Below, piece after piece: positions 11,212-22,467 of a stretch of 64,000 nt of DNA. The first letter of the stretch is position 1. Each line of letters starts with the position of its first letter. Source of the DNA: Diplolepis rosae. Its lineage: Eukaryota > Arthropoda > Insecta > Hymenoptera > Diplolepididae. The DNA lies in NCBI GenBank assembly GCA_030998225.1, contig JAPYXD010000716.1, forward strand, positions 248,001 to 312,000. Direction: 5' to 3'. The notes beneath the pieces are model-generated. The model made no database searches, was not told the origin of the DNA, and saw only the letters and a list, made by a program, of their open reading frames with translations. A program made the translations under genes and the position numbers.

Positions 11212-11626
11212 AGAACATGCCTCATTACAGTTTTCACTTCCAACGCTTCGATCCTGTATCAATACTTTTATTGCATTCTACTAAAGTTATTAAACTTATA
11301 AATTCTTCAATAAAAATAGATAATGACTATCGTTGTACTTTACTAATTAAGATTTATTGTCAAATGTGAAATGATTTTCTGAAAAATAAAGCATTGAAAA
11401 TTAACAAAATAGAAACTGGTTAGCAACTGGTTTTATTTCAGAATATCCTATTATTTAACTTATATTCGCTTATACTCCTCATATTTGATTTTATTATCAT
11501 ACAGATTGAATCCATTCGTCAGGTTTATTAATTTTTCAATTTTTTTGTTTTGAACATTGTGAAGCTACACTAAGTATCATTTTGTGGAATATATTTTTTA
11601 AAACCACGAATAAGTCATAAATTCGT

Positions 11627-11835
11627 GCAATCTTCGAATATGAGTTTCGTTGTGGGACCAACGCATCGGAGACAGCGCGTAAAGTCAATAGTGTGTTTGA
11701 AGAAGGTTTAATTAGTTGTAGCATAGTATCGTTTTGGTTTGCGAAATTTCATTCTGGGAATTTTAGGCTTAACAATGAACAACGCGGAAGACCCCAACCT
11801 AAAATAAATAATGATGAACTAAAAGCTATTCTGCC
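11627..11835 (+). mobile_element. Mariner fragment (cecropia/Hsmar1-like N terminus)
   Basis: Forward reading gives GTNASETARKVNSVFEEG, then WFAKFHSGNFRLNNEQRGRP and NDELKAI, the N-terminal helix-turn-helix of a cecropia-type mariner. Only this part remains. No terminal repeats seen. Confidence 0.7.
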
Positions 11836-12561
11836 GTGCAAATGAAAATGAGCGAATCTGCAATTTTTGTCAAAATTAAGATAATGTCACTATGTTTATG
11901 ATACTTCCATTTACTTAAATATGTATGAGAAAAATAAAAATTGATAGCGCAAAGTACTGAATTTTTGAAAAATAGTTTACCGTATCTGCGAGAAGAATAG
12001 ACTATACAAATGGAAAAGAGCGTAAGTTCAAGATGGGAGTCGGCGTCATGTTACGCATGCGCACCGTTCAGTTACGTCTTTACATCAAATAGTGTTTTGT
12101 AAATACGGTACCGGTATGGTTTCTGGTCTCGCGTTTTTTTCGTTTACTTTCAGTAAGTATAGTGTTAATATTCAGTAAAATATTTTACTGTATATGAAAA
12201 TTCATATTTTAAACATATTTAGATGTGTGTAAATAAATTTCATTTTAGATAATTGTTTGATGGCAACGGATGTTTGTTTTGAAGGTTATGGACGGAAATT
12301 TTTTTTGACAATTGTTTTTACATTCTCATCATGGATGAAAAACTAACATTAACTAACATTAATTTACGTGATAAAGTTATAAAATGTCAATCATTTATGT
12401 AAAAAAATCATAAACTATGCAAATAATAATAAATTTACTAATTAAGAAATTAAGGAATTTTTTTTTGAAAAAAATTCGTACAAACTATTAGTTAAAATGT
12501 GTGACATAATATTAAAATTTCTCCGCAGTTCGATAAATGCATCCCTTCTTCTTTTGATGAT
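11836..12561. other. Intergenic, no gene found
   Basis: AT-rich, with one GC-richer patch near 12030-12130 (CATGTTACGCATGCGCACCG). Nothing codes. Confidence 0.4.
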
Positions 12562-12911
12562 TCTAGCGAACCGATTGAACGCCAGATTTACGCTGTAGCA
12601 CAAACCTAGCGTAAAATAGCAATATAACTCATGAAAGCGACAAAATAAATACTTAACTTGTTTGTATCCTTATTCTACGTTAAAATTAACGTTAACAGGT
12701 AATGAAGATATACAATATTTTATTTTTTAGCATTAAAAACTGAAAAAACATAATACATGTCATTCAAGGCAGTGCAGTGTTTCACCATTTGCGGAACGTC
12801 TCCACTGTTAGAGTTGACCATTGGTTGGAGTGAGACACGACTACACTTTCGTCTCACTCCAACCAATAGTCAAGCCTGACGGTGAAGACATGGAAATTGA
12901 TGAACCACGTG
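12562..12911. repeat. Half copy of palindromic repeat B
   Basis: Matches the left arm and centre of the 607-base palindrome at 56685-57291 (CTAGCGAACC..., ...GGCAGTGCAGTG...). The centre hairpin TTGACCATTGGTTGGAGTGA is intact; the right arm is lost. Confidence 0.75.
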
Positions 12912-13109
12912 ACAAGTTTTTACATTTTAACGCTAAAAAATACTGGGATTGCGGATTTGGAATCCTAATCCATAAATGATCGACGATTAGCAACTAGCGC
13001 CGCTCACAACTGTGCATATGAACTATCATTATATGTGCACGCTTGGTGCACATACATGCATACGTAGGTTTTTTAAATCAGTTGCAGAAGATATAACTAA
13101 AAGGAAATT

Positions 13110-13603
13110 GAAGATTTAATTCAAAATTGTGAAAATCTAATTCAAGAGTGAGAAGTCAATATATCATCTTCTCAAGCTTGAATTACATTTTCACAATTTC
13201 GCATTAAATCTTGGTTTTGTCGTAATAAGTAAGAATAAAAAATGTCCACTACTTGTAGGTATTCTAACCTCGACAAGTAAGAGTTCGCACATTCTTCTAT
13301 CCATTTCCTCTCTTCAGAAACCGATGAATGGGCACACTCTCCTTCTGACGTTTTTTGGTGGTATACGCCCACGAGCAGCACACTGAATTACGTATTTTTT
13401 ACCCATGGTAACGCACAATAGCGCAGAATGAATTGTTAAATACTTGTAATGAGTAGTGAATAACAATGGTGGAATTCATATGAAGCCATCAGTTCCCCTT
13501 GTCGCACTCTGCCCGCTTGCGACAACTAATGCCGCGTACAACTGTGCACATGAACTAAGCTACGCGGACAACTTATCGATTAGAGGTTGACCGGCCCTGC
13601 ACT
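13110..13603. repeat. Dispersed repeat A, copy 2, with a hairpin at its left end
   Basis: 13110-13206 folds on itself (AATTGTGAAAATCTAATTCA versus TGAATTACATTTTCACAATT). From 13170 the sequence follows repeat A at 875-1553. Small frames across it are not supported as genes. Confidence 0.6.
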
Positions 13604-13627
13604 AATCGCAAGAGATTCATATCCCAA

Positions 13628-13789
13628 CAGTGTTCGCAGAACGTGGACGTAAACGGCCCCCACCATGGACCCTACCAGCCCATGGCTTCTTCCTCGCTCC
13701 ACTGCCATAGGTTGGTTGAATGAGGAAGACACAATGAGCTCGAAGCATCTATGGTGGGGGCCGTTTACGTTCACGTTCTGCGAACACTG
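13628..13789. mobile_element. hAT-type MITE, family C, copy 1 (162 bp)
   Basis: Ends CAGTGTTCGCAGAACGTGG and CCACGTTCTGCGAACACTG-like, about 40-base TIRs. Same family as 14324-14485, which has an 8-base target duplication. Confidence 0.8.
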
Positions 13790-14323
13790 TGTCCGAAACA
13801 CATGAATTTCGTGCGTTTGAGGAGGGAGGAGGCCACGCCTACTTCGAAGACTATCTCTATACGTCTTTAACGGGTGTAATCTTTCAAGTAGAGAAGTAGG
13901 GATAGATCTCCGTTTTGTTGATATTCTTACGTTTCGGGCACGAGTAGTTTCGTGCATTTAGAGGTAGAGCTCGAGCCTCTCAGGCATCGAATTTAAGCTT
14001 TTTAGGCACTTTCTCTATACATTTCGTTCATGGATTTCCCCGTACTTTATATGCATAAATCCATGAAAGAATCGCTCCAGTTCATGCTTGTATCACTCGG
14101 ACCACTCTTATGCGTTGAGTGCATTAGCCGTCAAGCAGGGGGTTCCAACTCCGGCGAAATCATGCTAGAGTTTCTTCTCCCCGCTTCTCTCTACCTCTCC
14201 AGCACGCCCCTCACAGCGAGCCTATATTGCTCCAAGTTTCTCCTCTCCGGCGCGAGAAAGTGGGGGCAAGTAGGGGCCGGCAGCGAGGTATATTAACTTT
14301 TAACTTTGACCTTAAATGCTAAT
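13790..14323. other. GC-richer intergenic block
   Basis: Holds GAGTTGGAACCCCCTGC on the reverse strand at about 14135-14152, matched by a forward copy at 14759-14775, so 14130-14785 may be a decayed inverted-repeat element. No convincing gene. Confidence 0.35.
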
Positions 14324-14485
14324 CAGTATTCGCAGAACGTGGACGTAAACGGTCCCCACCATAGACCCTACCAGCTCATGCCTTCTTCCTCGCTCCACTG
14401 CCATAGGTTGGTTGAATGAGGAAGACACAATGAGCTCGATGCATCTATGGTGGGGGCCGTTTACGTCCACGTTCTGCGAACACTG
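14324..14485. mobile_element. hAT-type MITE, family C, copy 2, with 8-bp target duplication
   Basis: ATGCTAAT occurs immediately before (14316-14323) and after (14486-14493) the element. TIRs CAGTATTCGCAGAACGTGGA and its complement. Confidence 0.9.
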
Positions 14486-15054
14486 ATGCTAATACTACAG
14501 TAACATTAGAATTTAAAATGCATCGAAATCATTAATTTTCGGCTGCCGGCTCCGATGTTCTCGCTGAGTGAACGACACTTCCGCTTGCTCCAATATTTTC
14601 GGTATTTTGCTCCCACCACTCGGATGTACGCAGATATACACGGGAGTGGAATTCAGTGGAATAAGGTGCAGTGCGGTGGTGGGACGGTGGAGTAAGGCGG
14701 AGTAGCTAGTTCATCGGGAGGGCGCCACTAAAATTTCATGTTACACGGAGTCTTATGAGAGTTGGAACCCCCTGCCGTCAAGCATCTAGAGCTAGAAATT
14801 TCTCTCCGTACAACAGGCTGTTGAAAATTCCTTCCGCGCTTTCATCGGTTCTCGCTCTCGGGGCTTCTATGACTTCATGGCTTCATGGCCCAATAGACAG
14901 AGCAAACAATGCCAACGATTACCAGGGCAATATTTTATCAAAATTGGGTAAACTGAATTAAATCTGTCTAGTCATTCTTAAAAAATTGTTAGTAATAAAT
15001 TATGATGTAACTACGTCATAATGCTCTCAGGCAAAAATTACAAGAATTAATACC

Positions 15055-15092
15055 TATATATAACGTCACATTGGAGATTTATCAGACAATAG
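15055..15092 (+). promoter_or_regulatory. P2 core promoter (TATA box and start region)
   Basis: TATATATAA at 15055-15063 lies about 42 bases before the first ATG. TTATCAGACA at 15079-15088 sits where an insect initiator would be, and resembles the ATCAGAGTAC of P7 and P8. Confidence 0.55.
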
Positions 15093-15104
15093 TTTCGTAA
15101 TTCT

Positions 15105-18100
15105 ATGAGGATGAAGTTTGTGATTTTTGCAGTGCTTTGTTCGCTTCTTGCATTGGCTTATTCTAAAGGTATTCACTTATCTGGTAATTTGTTCTATATA
15201 ACTACACTGGGAAAAAAACATGGTGAAATCAACGGTAAGGAGTACTGTCGCCAATTTCACGTTGGATATGAAATTGCAGCATCGTGTAATTTTTTCAAAT
15301 CACACGGCGTTCCAGCGTTAAGATCCCCGGTGAATTGACGGGATGACGTAGCTGAATTAACGTGAGTTTCCAACGCTAAATTGGCACTGGCAGCACGTTA
15401 ACCTAACATTGTAAACGCGCCGATGCTCCTCCCCGTCAATGCAGCGGGATTTTCCGTATAACCTGACGGTTTTTTTTCCCAGTGTATATCAATCCCCAAT
15501 TATTCAAAATCAAACTTGATAACTTTTTATCATTATAGTTTATCATTCTCAAAACGTTAAAATCTTACATTTTATTTTTTGGAATATCTGTTTATCAGAA
15601 TTTGAGTCAACAGTGCTGAAAAACTTTACTGGGAAAAAGATAAAAAATAAAAACACCAAACCTTTCTTTGATGGTTTGAATCATTTTGCGAATTTAGTAA
15701 GCCATTCTTTAGTTTTCATAAAGGAAAACGAAACTCCAAAAGGCACTGGATTGCTTGTGAATCACAACTTTCTCATGAGTACTATGTGGGTCATTGAAGA
15801 TTATCTCATAAAAAACCTCACAGTCGTATCACACATATCATTTGATAACGAAGTACGTAAAATTGTTCAATGTACCGACAAAAGATCTATTGGATTGGCA
15901 CGTGTGAGTACTTCTACACCGAAAACTTGTTACCCTCAAATTAGCAAAATAAAATTCGGCTTTAATCATGGATCTCAACCGAAAAATTGCAACAAAATTT
16001 TGAATTTAAAATGTTTGAAAAAGTGGAAATTTTTTTTCAGTTTATATTAAAATTTATAAGTAACGGCATAACTCTGCTTTAACATTTTTCGAAAATCCTC
16101 TAAATTTTTCACTTATTACGCATCTTCTGCCGTTTTCAAGATATTTTGAATTTTTGAAAAAAAAAATTTACTTTTGGATTGATTGGGTTTGAAATTTTGT
16201 CTACTAACCTCGCATTGAGATAGGTAGAATTTCTCTGAGTTTCTGATTGGACTCTTGTTCAAAAATAGATTTCGGAATAGTGGTGGAATGAAATGGATAG
16301 AAATTTTCCCCATCCAAAACTCAAACTAGGGAATTTATAAAAATTCTGAAAGTTATTTTTTTTACGGGCATTCGACCCGAGTCGAACTGTTGATTCTCTA
16401 TTGATTCTTCAATATGCTCAATTTCGAGGTCTTGCGAGAATCAATAGAGAATGAAAAGCGTGCCAGGAGAATCAATAGAGAATGAATCGCGTACCAAGAA
16501 AATCAATAGAGAATTAAACGCGTACCAAGAGAATCAATAGAGAATGAAACGCGTACCAAGAGAATCAATAGAGAATGAAACGCGTGCCAAAAGAATTAAT
16601 GGGGAATGAAACGCGTACCAAGAGAATCAATAGAGAATGAAACGCGTACCAAGAGAATCAATAGAGAATGAATAGTTCGACTCGGGGATACTCAGGAAAT
16701 TAGCAATTTGATCATTTTATGATTTAGATTTCTACATGTTTATGTCCAAACCCCATAAAATTTCGTTTGAAAAATTTGGAAAATGGTAAAGAAAATACAA
16801 ACGAACATAGATAGACGATTTTTGGTTTCAAAAATGGAAAAATCTTCAATTTTAGCAAAATTTATCGGAAAAATTCATTTTATTCTCAAAACCAAAAGTA
16901 ATGTATCTACTTCCGTTTTCATTTTCTCTATCATCTTTCTAATTTCGAAAACAAATTTTTCTGTTTTTTAGACGTAAACATGTAGAAACTGAACAAAGTT
17001 TTTTACATAAACTTGTTTTCTCAAGTATCACATACCCTTAAGGACATTATCGTACCAAAAATTAGATCTCTGCAAAGGAAGTTTTATGATTTTAGGACTT
17101 GAAATTATATTATCAGACATGTCTTATGAAAGAGAAAACATTGTATTTATGAAAAAAATTTAAAACTTACGAAAAATAATACTTTTAATAATGTTTTTTG
17201 TAAAAAAATTTTTTCCTTACTATAGCTTCATACGAATTTTTAAAAAATGATCAGATTTCTATAAATCATGGCTCATTTTTCGGGGAAAATATAAGTATAA
17301 TGTCTTTTATTTCATGAGGCATAAGTGATAATGTGATTTCAAGCCTTAAAATCATAGAAAAACTTTTTTTTTCAGAGACCTGATTTTCGGCACAACTACC
17401 TTAATTAGTAGAACGAGATTTCCGTAATGTTGAATTTTATTTCTGAATAGAAACTTTGATAGTTACAGATTATTTTGACAGAAGGAAATTTTATTTCTTT
17501 TCAGTTCGAACCTGCGTTTGATTGTAATGTACCTTATCATACACCTGAGTTTGTCACAAACCCTTCTGAATTACCTCATGAGAAAGCTATAACAATAGGA
17601 TATGGGCCATATACAACTAATGTAAATATACAAGAGTTAAAGTGCTGACCCAGTAGTGGCAAAATTGTTTTAACTTTTTATAATTCTATTATTTCTTCAA
17701 CTTTTTTGAATGCTGAGAGTGTTTCTACCAGTACTGGGTCAGATACTGAGTGTCACTACTACAACGAGTACTAAGCCAAAACGAACATTTTATATGTTGC
17801 AGAGCCTGACTTATAATAGGAGATTCTGTAAAATTATAGGTTATGTTCCGAATGGGTTTTATACAGAATGCGATAAAGGATCAAATTCATATGAAGTAAG
17901 TAGATAAACTTACACACATTAAAAAAAAAAAGTCAAAAATAGAGAAAAATATATTATAATCAAATTTTAATTATGGAAGAATTGGACTCATAATTGGCAA
18001 TAAAGTTAGCCTCAAAACTAATTCTTTAGTTTTTTCTATTTGTAATTTTCGTATATCGAGTTTTTTTCAGTGAAAAAAAATTATTGATTTTTTATCGTCG

Positions 18101-18469
18101 GAATCGATTGTGAAATTTAAGATGTTTTTAGTTGTTTTTTGATGATAAGATTCTACTAATAGTGAATAGTTAATTTTTATCTGATTGAAACTTTAGTCTT
18201 GAAATCGCTTTCCAAATATTTACTAAAAAATATAATTTAATTACGTGGTCCGATTAATCCATGGTCATAAACAGTTAAATAAGTCAACTGATATCTATAT
18301 CTATGTTCTTCGATATAATGTTAAAAAATAAAGAATAACAATGTTTCAGTATCGATTGGGTGATGTTCTCGTAAATAATATTAACGTCTTAGGGTTTTTG
18401 GTTACCAAAAATGAAGAAGTAATACATGACAAGATAGTAGGCTTGTATATGTATCCTAGTGATTCATAA
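15105..18469 (+). CDS. P2: secreted pseudo-protease-like paralogue, complete
   Basis: Five exons: 15105-15168, 15599-15903, 17505-17621, 17803-17895 and 18350-18469 (TAA), giving 232 residues. The start at 15105 (MRM) or the ATG six bases later (MKFVIF, matching P3 and P6) are both possible. Exon 1 is a signal peptide with a hydrophobic core and a likely cut after AYS. Exon 2 has KGTGLLVNHNFLMST where the protease His strand would be, with no His. Exon 3 holds CNVPYH and AITIGYGP, like the IxGWG segment of chymotrypsins. Exon 4 has two Cys fourteen residues apart (FCK...TEC). Exon 5 has RLGDVLVNNINVLGFLV, lacking the Ser motif. Intron 1 contains a MITE, and intron 2 contains a tandem array and a fold-back repeat. 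AATAAA is at 18627-18632. No frame breaks. Function unknown; the protein is expected to be secreted. Confidence 0.8.
15203..15486. mobile_element. MITE with TACACTGGG ends in P2 intron 1
   Basis: Begins TACACTGGGAAAAAAACATG and ends TTTTTTTTCCCAGTGTA. Interior palindromic patches (CAACGGTAAGGAGT...). Same family as 8185-8400. Confidence 0.8.
16369..16690. repeat. 31-bp tandem repeat (about 7.6 units) with inverted ends
   Basis: Unit AGAGAATCAATAGAGAATGA followed by AACGCGTACCA, repeated from about 16435 to 16671. The outer flanks CGAGTCGAACTGTTGATTCT (about 16378) and its complement ending TTCGACTCGGG (16686) form an inverted repeat around the array. No spacers of unique sequence, so not a CRISPR. 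Confidence 0.9.
16690..17041. repeat. Fold-back repeat ending AAGTATCACATACCCTTAAGG
   Basis: Left side GATACTCAGGAAATTAGCAA, right side CAAGTATCACATACCCTTAA. The inner arms around GAACATAGATAGACGATTTT match 455-616 and 1009-1190. The remainder of P2 intron 2 (17042-17504) is AT-rich with nothing recognised. Confidence 0.6.
17645..17742 (+). other. Intron 3 stem of P2
   Basis: Arms CTGACCCAGTAGTGG (17645-17659) and CCAGTACTGGGTCAG (17728-17742) pair over 14 of 15 positions, with a loop of about 70 bases. The 3' arm ends 60 bases before exon 4. Confidence 0.55.
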
Positions 18470-18639
18470 TTAATATACCTAATTAAAGTTCCTCCAGCCA
18501 ATGTTTGAAACTTGGAAATACATATACATCTCAAATTTATAAACTTCTGTAGTAATATGGAACATGACTATCGCTGTAGTTTAATATGTATTATATAATG
18601 GTCAGATGTAAAATAATTTACTGGAGAATAAAGCATTGA

Positions 18640-19512
18640 AAATTAATAGCGTATCGAAAAATATTTGATTCCAAAATAACCTACTTTCAGGCTTATATTT
18701 ATGTAACTTCGATTTCACATTCACGCTAAAAAACTAATTAATTTTAAATTGGAAATTTCCACGATAAAACTTTTATTATAAGAGGAATAAGGAGGGAATA
18801 GAAAACTTTCCTTTGTATAATTAACAAATCTTGATTAGAAAGAAAGGTTTGATCAGGGTTTCCATGGCTATAAAGACCTCAGATTCAAGTAATATTTAAT
18901 TTCCAAGTTTTTGAGATAAACATAATGTTCTCATGTATCAAGATTAAGAGAAATAGAATTCAAATATTAGTCTTAATGAATGCCTACATTTTCAATTTTA
19001 GTTACTGATTTACAAGTATTTAGGATTTGGAAAGTCATTGTATAATTATTAGTTTCGCAAACTTAATTTCAAGTGGAGGAATAGATGTTTTTTATGATTC
19101 TAAATTTAAAAACGAAGAAACTAAGCTCAAAGTTTTTAAGGCCTTAATTTTAAAAAGCCTTGCACTAAAAAATTATCTACTAATTCGAGTTCGTTTATGA
19201 AGATGAGATCAAATTAATTGATTGCAATGCACTTCGTAGAAAAAAATCAATTAAAAAATTAATCAAGATTGAATTTAAATTGAGATTAAGTATAGGGCGG
19301 TTGACAAAAAATCCTAAAAGTCAGATAAATATTAATAATCAAATGATTCTGATCCAAATGAATTGTTTCCATGAAATGTATTGTTGCCTCTGCTAAAGTG
19401 CATTACAAATATTTTTTTTTTTTTTTTTTTTTCTTTGGTTTTTAAAACGTGCTATTCAGTTTTTTTTTAAATTTACTGATCTTTTTCTCACGTTTTAGAA
19501 ATAATTTTTTAT
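18640..19512. other. Intergenic after P2, no gene found
   Basis: AT-rich, including a long T run near 19412-19431. No element recognised. Confidence 0.5.
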
Positions 19513-19604
19513 TAGGTGTACAAATAAGTTTTGAGGGATTGACAAAAAATGGCTTAGCTAGTATTAAATCGCATCGGTCCATCTTGTAACTATATTCATG
19601 TTAA

Positions 19605-20320
19605 GGGGCACAACTAGTTTGAAATTTTGAAAATTTCGTTTCTTTTTTTTTGCATTTTTCAACAGCCCAGCAAGCGCTTTTTGAAGAAGAGAAGGTGAAT
19701 TGTATGACCCTGGAATAGCAGATTAGCTCTAGCTATGATATTTAAAAATGTATAACAATGAAATTAGTACTTTTATCTTTAAACACGTTTTTCTCAAAAC
19801 TACATTTTTCAAATTTGCTGCAGCTGTAACTCAATAACAAATCATCCGATCGACTTGGGTCTTTTTTTAGCATATTGTGTATTTGTTTTTCCATACAATG
19901 ACCGTCCAGTTTTATAATTGGATAAAAAATATAATTTTGTCAGACCAAAAACCATCAAATTTTGGAGCAAATTTTGATTTTTTTTTTAAATTTGCCATTT
20001 TGTTGCATCTTAATTTTTTTTTACAATCAAGGGTCATTGTATAGGAAATATATTCTATTTCAATAGAATAGTTTTTTTTTTTAATTCAGGTACTGTGAAG
20101 GCAACCATTACTGCAGCAGTGGGAGAACTTATTTTTTTAAAGACTCAGGAGATGGTGGATAACTTGCTGAAAATCGAATATTTTCATTTGAAAACATTAC
20201 TTTGTATTCATTATTTATGCGCAAATATATCTGCAAAATTTAAAAACATTCAATGCAATACTTTTTTTTCTAAATTCACAAAAAACACCTTTTATCCGTC
20301 GGTCAAACTAGTTGTGCCCC
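19605..20320. mobile_element. piggyBac-type MITE, copy 1, TTAA target
   Basis: TTAA at 19601-19604 and 20321-20324. TIRs GGGGCACAACTAGTTTGA and TCAAACTAGTTGTGCCCC. An inverted copy lies at 58862-59578. No transposase. Confidence 0.9.
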
Positions 20321-20961
20321 TTAAAGCGTCACCATTTTCCTCTAATAATCAGTATGTGTCATTTCGCTGAAGTGTAAACACGTCTTCTTTGTGCTCTAAC
20401 CATGTCAACTTTTGTGCCAACAAAACAATATTTGCGGTAAGCGCTGCTTTTTTGCTTTAACTTGAAGAAAAGTGCATCTGAAGAACATCGATTGCTATGG
20501 GAAGCATACAGGGAACAAGCTCCATCAATAAAAACATGTGAGTATTAGTTCCGGCGTTTCAGGAGTGGCGATTTTGACACCAGTGACAAAGAACGCAAAG
20601 GGAGGCCAGTAAAGTTTGAAGACGCTGAGTTGGAGGCACTATTGGACCAAGATTCATGCCGAACTCAAGAGGAGCTCGCTGAAACCTTAGGAGTGACTCA
20701 ACAAGAGATTTCAAACCGTCTCAATGCCACGGGTATAGTGCAAGAACAAGGATATTGGGTTCCGTATGAACTCAAGCCAAGAGACGTCGGACGTGGTTTT
20801 TTCACCTGCGAACAACTGCTCCAAAGGCAAAATAGGAAAGGTTTTTTGCATCGAATAGTGACGGGGGACGAAAAGTAGATCCACTACGACAATCCAAAGC
20901 GCAGAAAATCTTCAATGGTCAAATCGAATATTCATGACAAGAAGCTAATCCTGTGCATCTG

Positions 20962-21255
20962 CACGGAGAGAAGTTTAGTAAAACCGTAGCGCTAGCGGTA
21001 GAAAAGCCGCTCGTCCTTGGTTTAGTGTAACTTGTACTCTAAAATTGGGGCACTGGTTACCCCAAACTGACGAAAAGCTTGCGAGAGAACGGCTGGCCCA
21101 AGTATTTCGCGTAACGGCTCGCCTAGTTTGGGGTAATGGTCTCCCCAAATTGGCAGAGCTGTTCAACCAAACAGAGGTCGCGCAGCTCTCCGTGTGCTTA
21201 GCACATCAGTTCTACGTGTTGGGCGAGCGGATTCACCAAACTTTTCTTCGTGTGG
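20962..21255. mobile_element. Inverted-repeat insertion in the mariner transposase
   Basis: Ends CACGGAGAGAAGTTTAGT and ACCAAACTTTTCTTCGTGTG. An inner pair TTGGGGCACTGGTTACCCCA and its near-complement makes a second hairpin. Removing it rejoins the mariner frame. Confidence 0.75.
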
Positions 21256-21934
21256 TAGGATCAGCTCGGAGTGGTCTATTATGAGCACTCCAGCCTAACG
21301 AAACCATCATTGCGGAATGTTACCAACAACAATCGATGCAATTGAGCCGAGCATTGAAGATTAAACGCCCCCAATATGCTAAAAGACATGACTAAGTGAT
21401 CTTTCAGCATGACAACGTTCGGCCACACGTTGCTAAAAGTCGTCATGAAAACTTTGGAAGCACTTAACTTGTTTCGGCCAGTGGCTCATGGCCTGGCTGA
21501 GCAGCACTTCACTTCTTATGAAGAAGCCAAAAAGTGGGTCGATTCTTGGATCGTCTCAAAAGATAAGGAATTTTTTAAACGCGGTATCCGTACGCTGCCT
21601 GAAAGATGGTCAAAGGTTGTAGAAAGAGATGGGCCATACTTTGAATAACATACATTGTACCAATTTCTCTAAATAAAGATGTAAAATCACCAAAAAACCC
21701 TCAAAACTTATTTCTATACCTAATATTTGAAAGAAAAACCCAGGTGTTGTAATTATTAAAAGAACAAATAATGTAATTTTCTCATGACTTTAATGACGTT
21801 CACTCATCTTGATATGAATAAAAAGGGTTTTATACTTCTTTGAAAATTTTTGCACGTCATCATTTGAATTGCGTAAACACTATAAAATCTATCCATTCGT
21901 TTCTAAAAGAAAAACAATGTTAAGTCGTTATTAA

Positions 21935-22361
21935 ACACGTTCACGCCAGTGCGTACTACCGATGGCTCGCACTAGAAGGTACGTAACAGCAAATATTTAG
22001 ATCTTTAACACTTTGGCTGCTGAAAAAGAAGACCTGAGAGTCATGCTCTCGTTTCGACACAATGTTAATATTTGATTTTCTGACAAGAAAACCGTCATTC
22101 GATTTCAGGTGACGTGGCAACCAAAGTGTTAAGTAAGTAGAAATAATTTCCATATAGCTGAAAACTAATATGATGATGAAATCACACAAAACTTTCCACG
22201 ATGCCGTTGACTTTGTCCTTGAAGCGCAACCACCAATAGGCGAGGAGCATGAATTACAGCACCGGCGTGAACTGGATAAGCTCCCGTCCGATAGAGCGAA
22301 AAGCCTTAAGCGCAGCCGCCAATGGGCGAGGAGCATGAATTACAGCGCCGGCATGAAGGTG
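21935..22361. mobile_element. TTAA-flanked MITE with an inner 120-bp TTAA MITE
   Basis: Outer ends: TTAA at 21931 then ACACGTTCACGCC, and GGCATGAAGGTG then TTAA at 22362. Inner element 22009-22128: TTAA, CACTTTGGCTGC ... GCAACCAAAGTG, TTAA. A 37-base direct repeat lies at 22230-22266 and 22316-22352. Confidence 0.65.
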
Positions 22362-22409
22362 TTAAATACGAGATTGCACTGTAGTCCAATAAACATAGTA
22401 AACAATAAC

Positions 22410-22450
22410 TATATATATGCCATTGAAATCAACGTTAATTAGAGAATATT
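22410..22450 (+). promoter_or_regulatory. P3 core promoter (TATA box)
   Basis: TATATATAT at 22410-22418, 50 bases before the ATG, followed by GTTAATTAGAGAATA at 22434-22448, which matches the start-region motif of P7 and P8 with changes. Confidence 0.5.
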
Positions 22451-22467
22451 TTTGGACGTTTACAAAA

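Larger units (their letters stand above)
19515..21720 (+). mobile_element. Mos1-like (mauritiana-group) mariner, dead, carrying two nested insertions
   Basis: TIRs GGTGTACAAATAAGTTTTGA (19515 on) and the complement ending 21720, with TA duplicated on both sides. The transposase reads forward from about 20402 (MSTFVPTKQYL) with early breaks, then LEALLDQDSCRTQEELAETL and HRIVTGDEK followed by a stop. It is split by an insertion at 20962-21255, resumes as DQLGVVYYE, has HDNVRPHVAKS, loses the region holding the third Asp, and ends GPYFE at 21648. Confidence 0.88.

Noticed and set aside
13172..13957. Reverse-strand frames between P1 and P2
   Set aside because: They fall in dispersed repeat A and a hAT MITE; no domain is recognisable.
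16435..16671. Regularly spaced repeats resembling a CRISPR array
   Set aside because: Units are contiguous 31-bp tandem copies without unique spacers, inside an insect-type intron.
20095..20370. Open frame of about 90 codons as a gene
   Set aside because: It lies across the edge of a TTAA MITE; composition and lack of homology to anything recognisable argue against coding.
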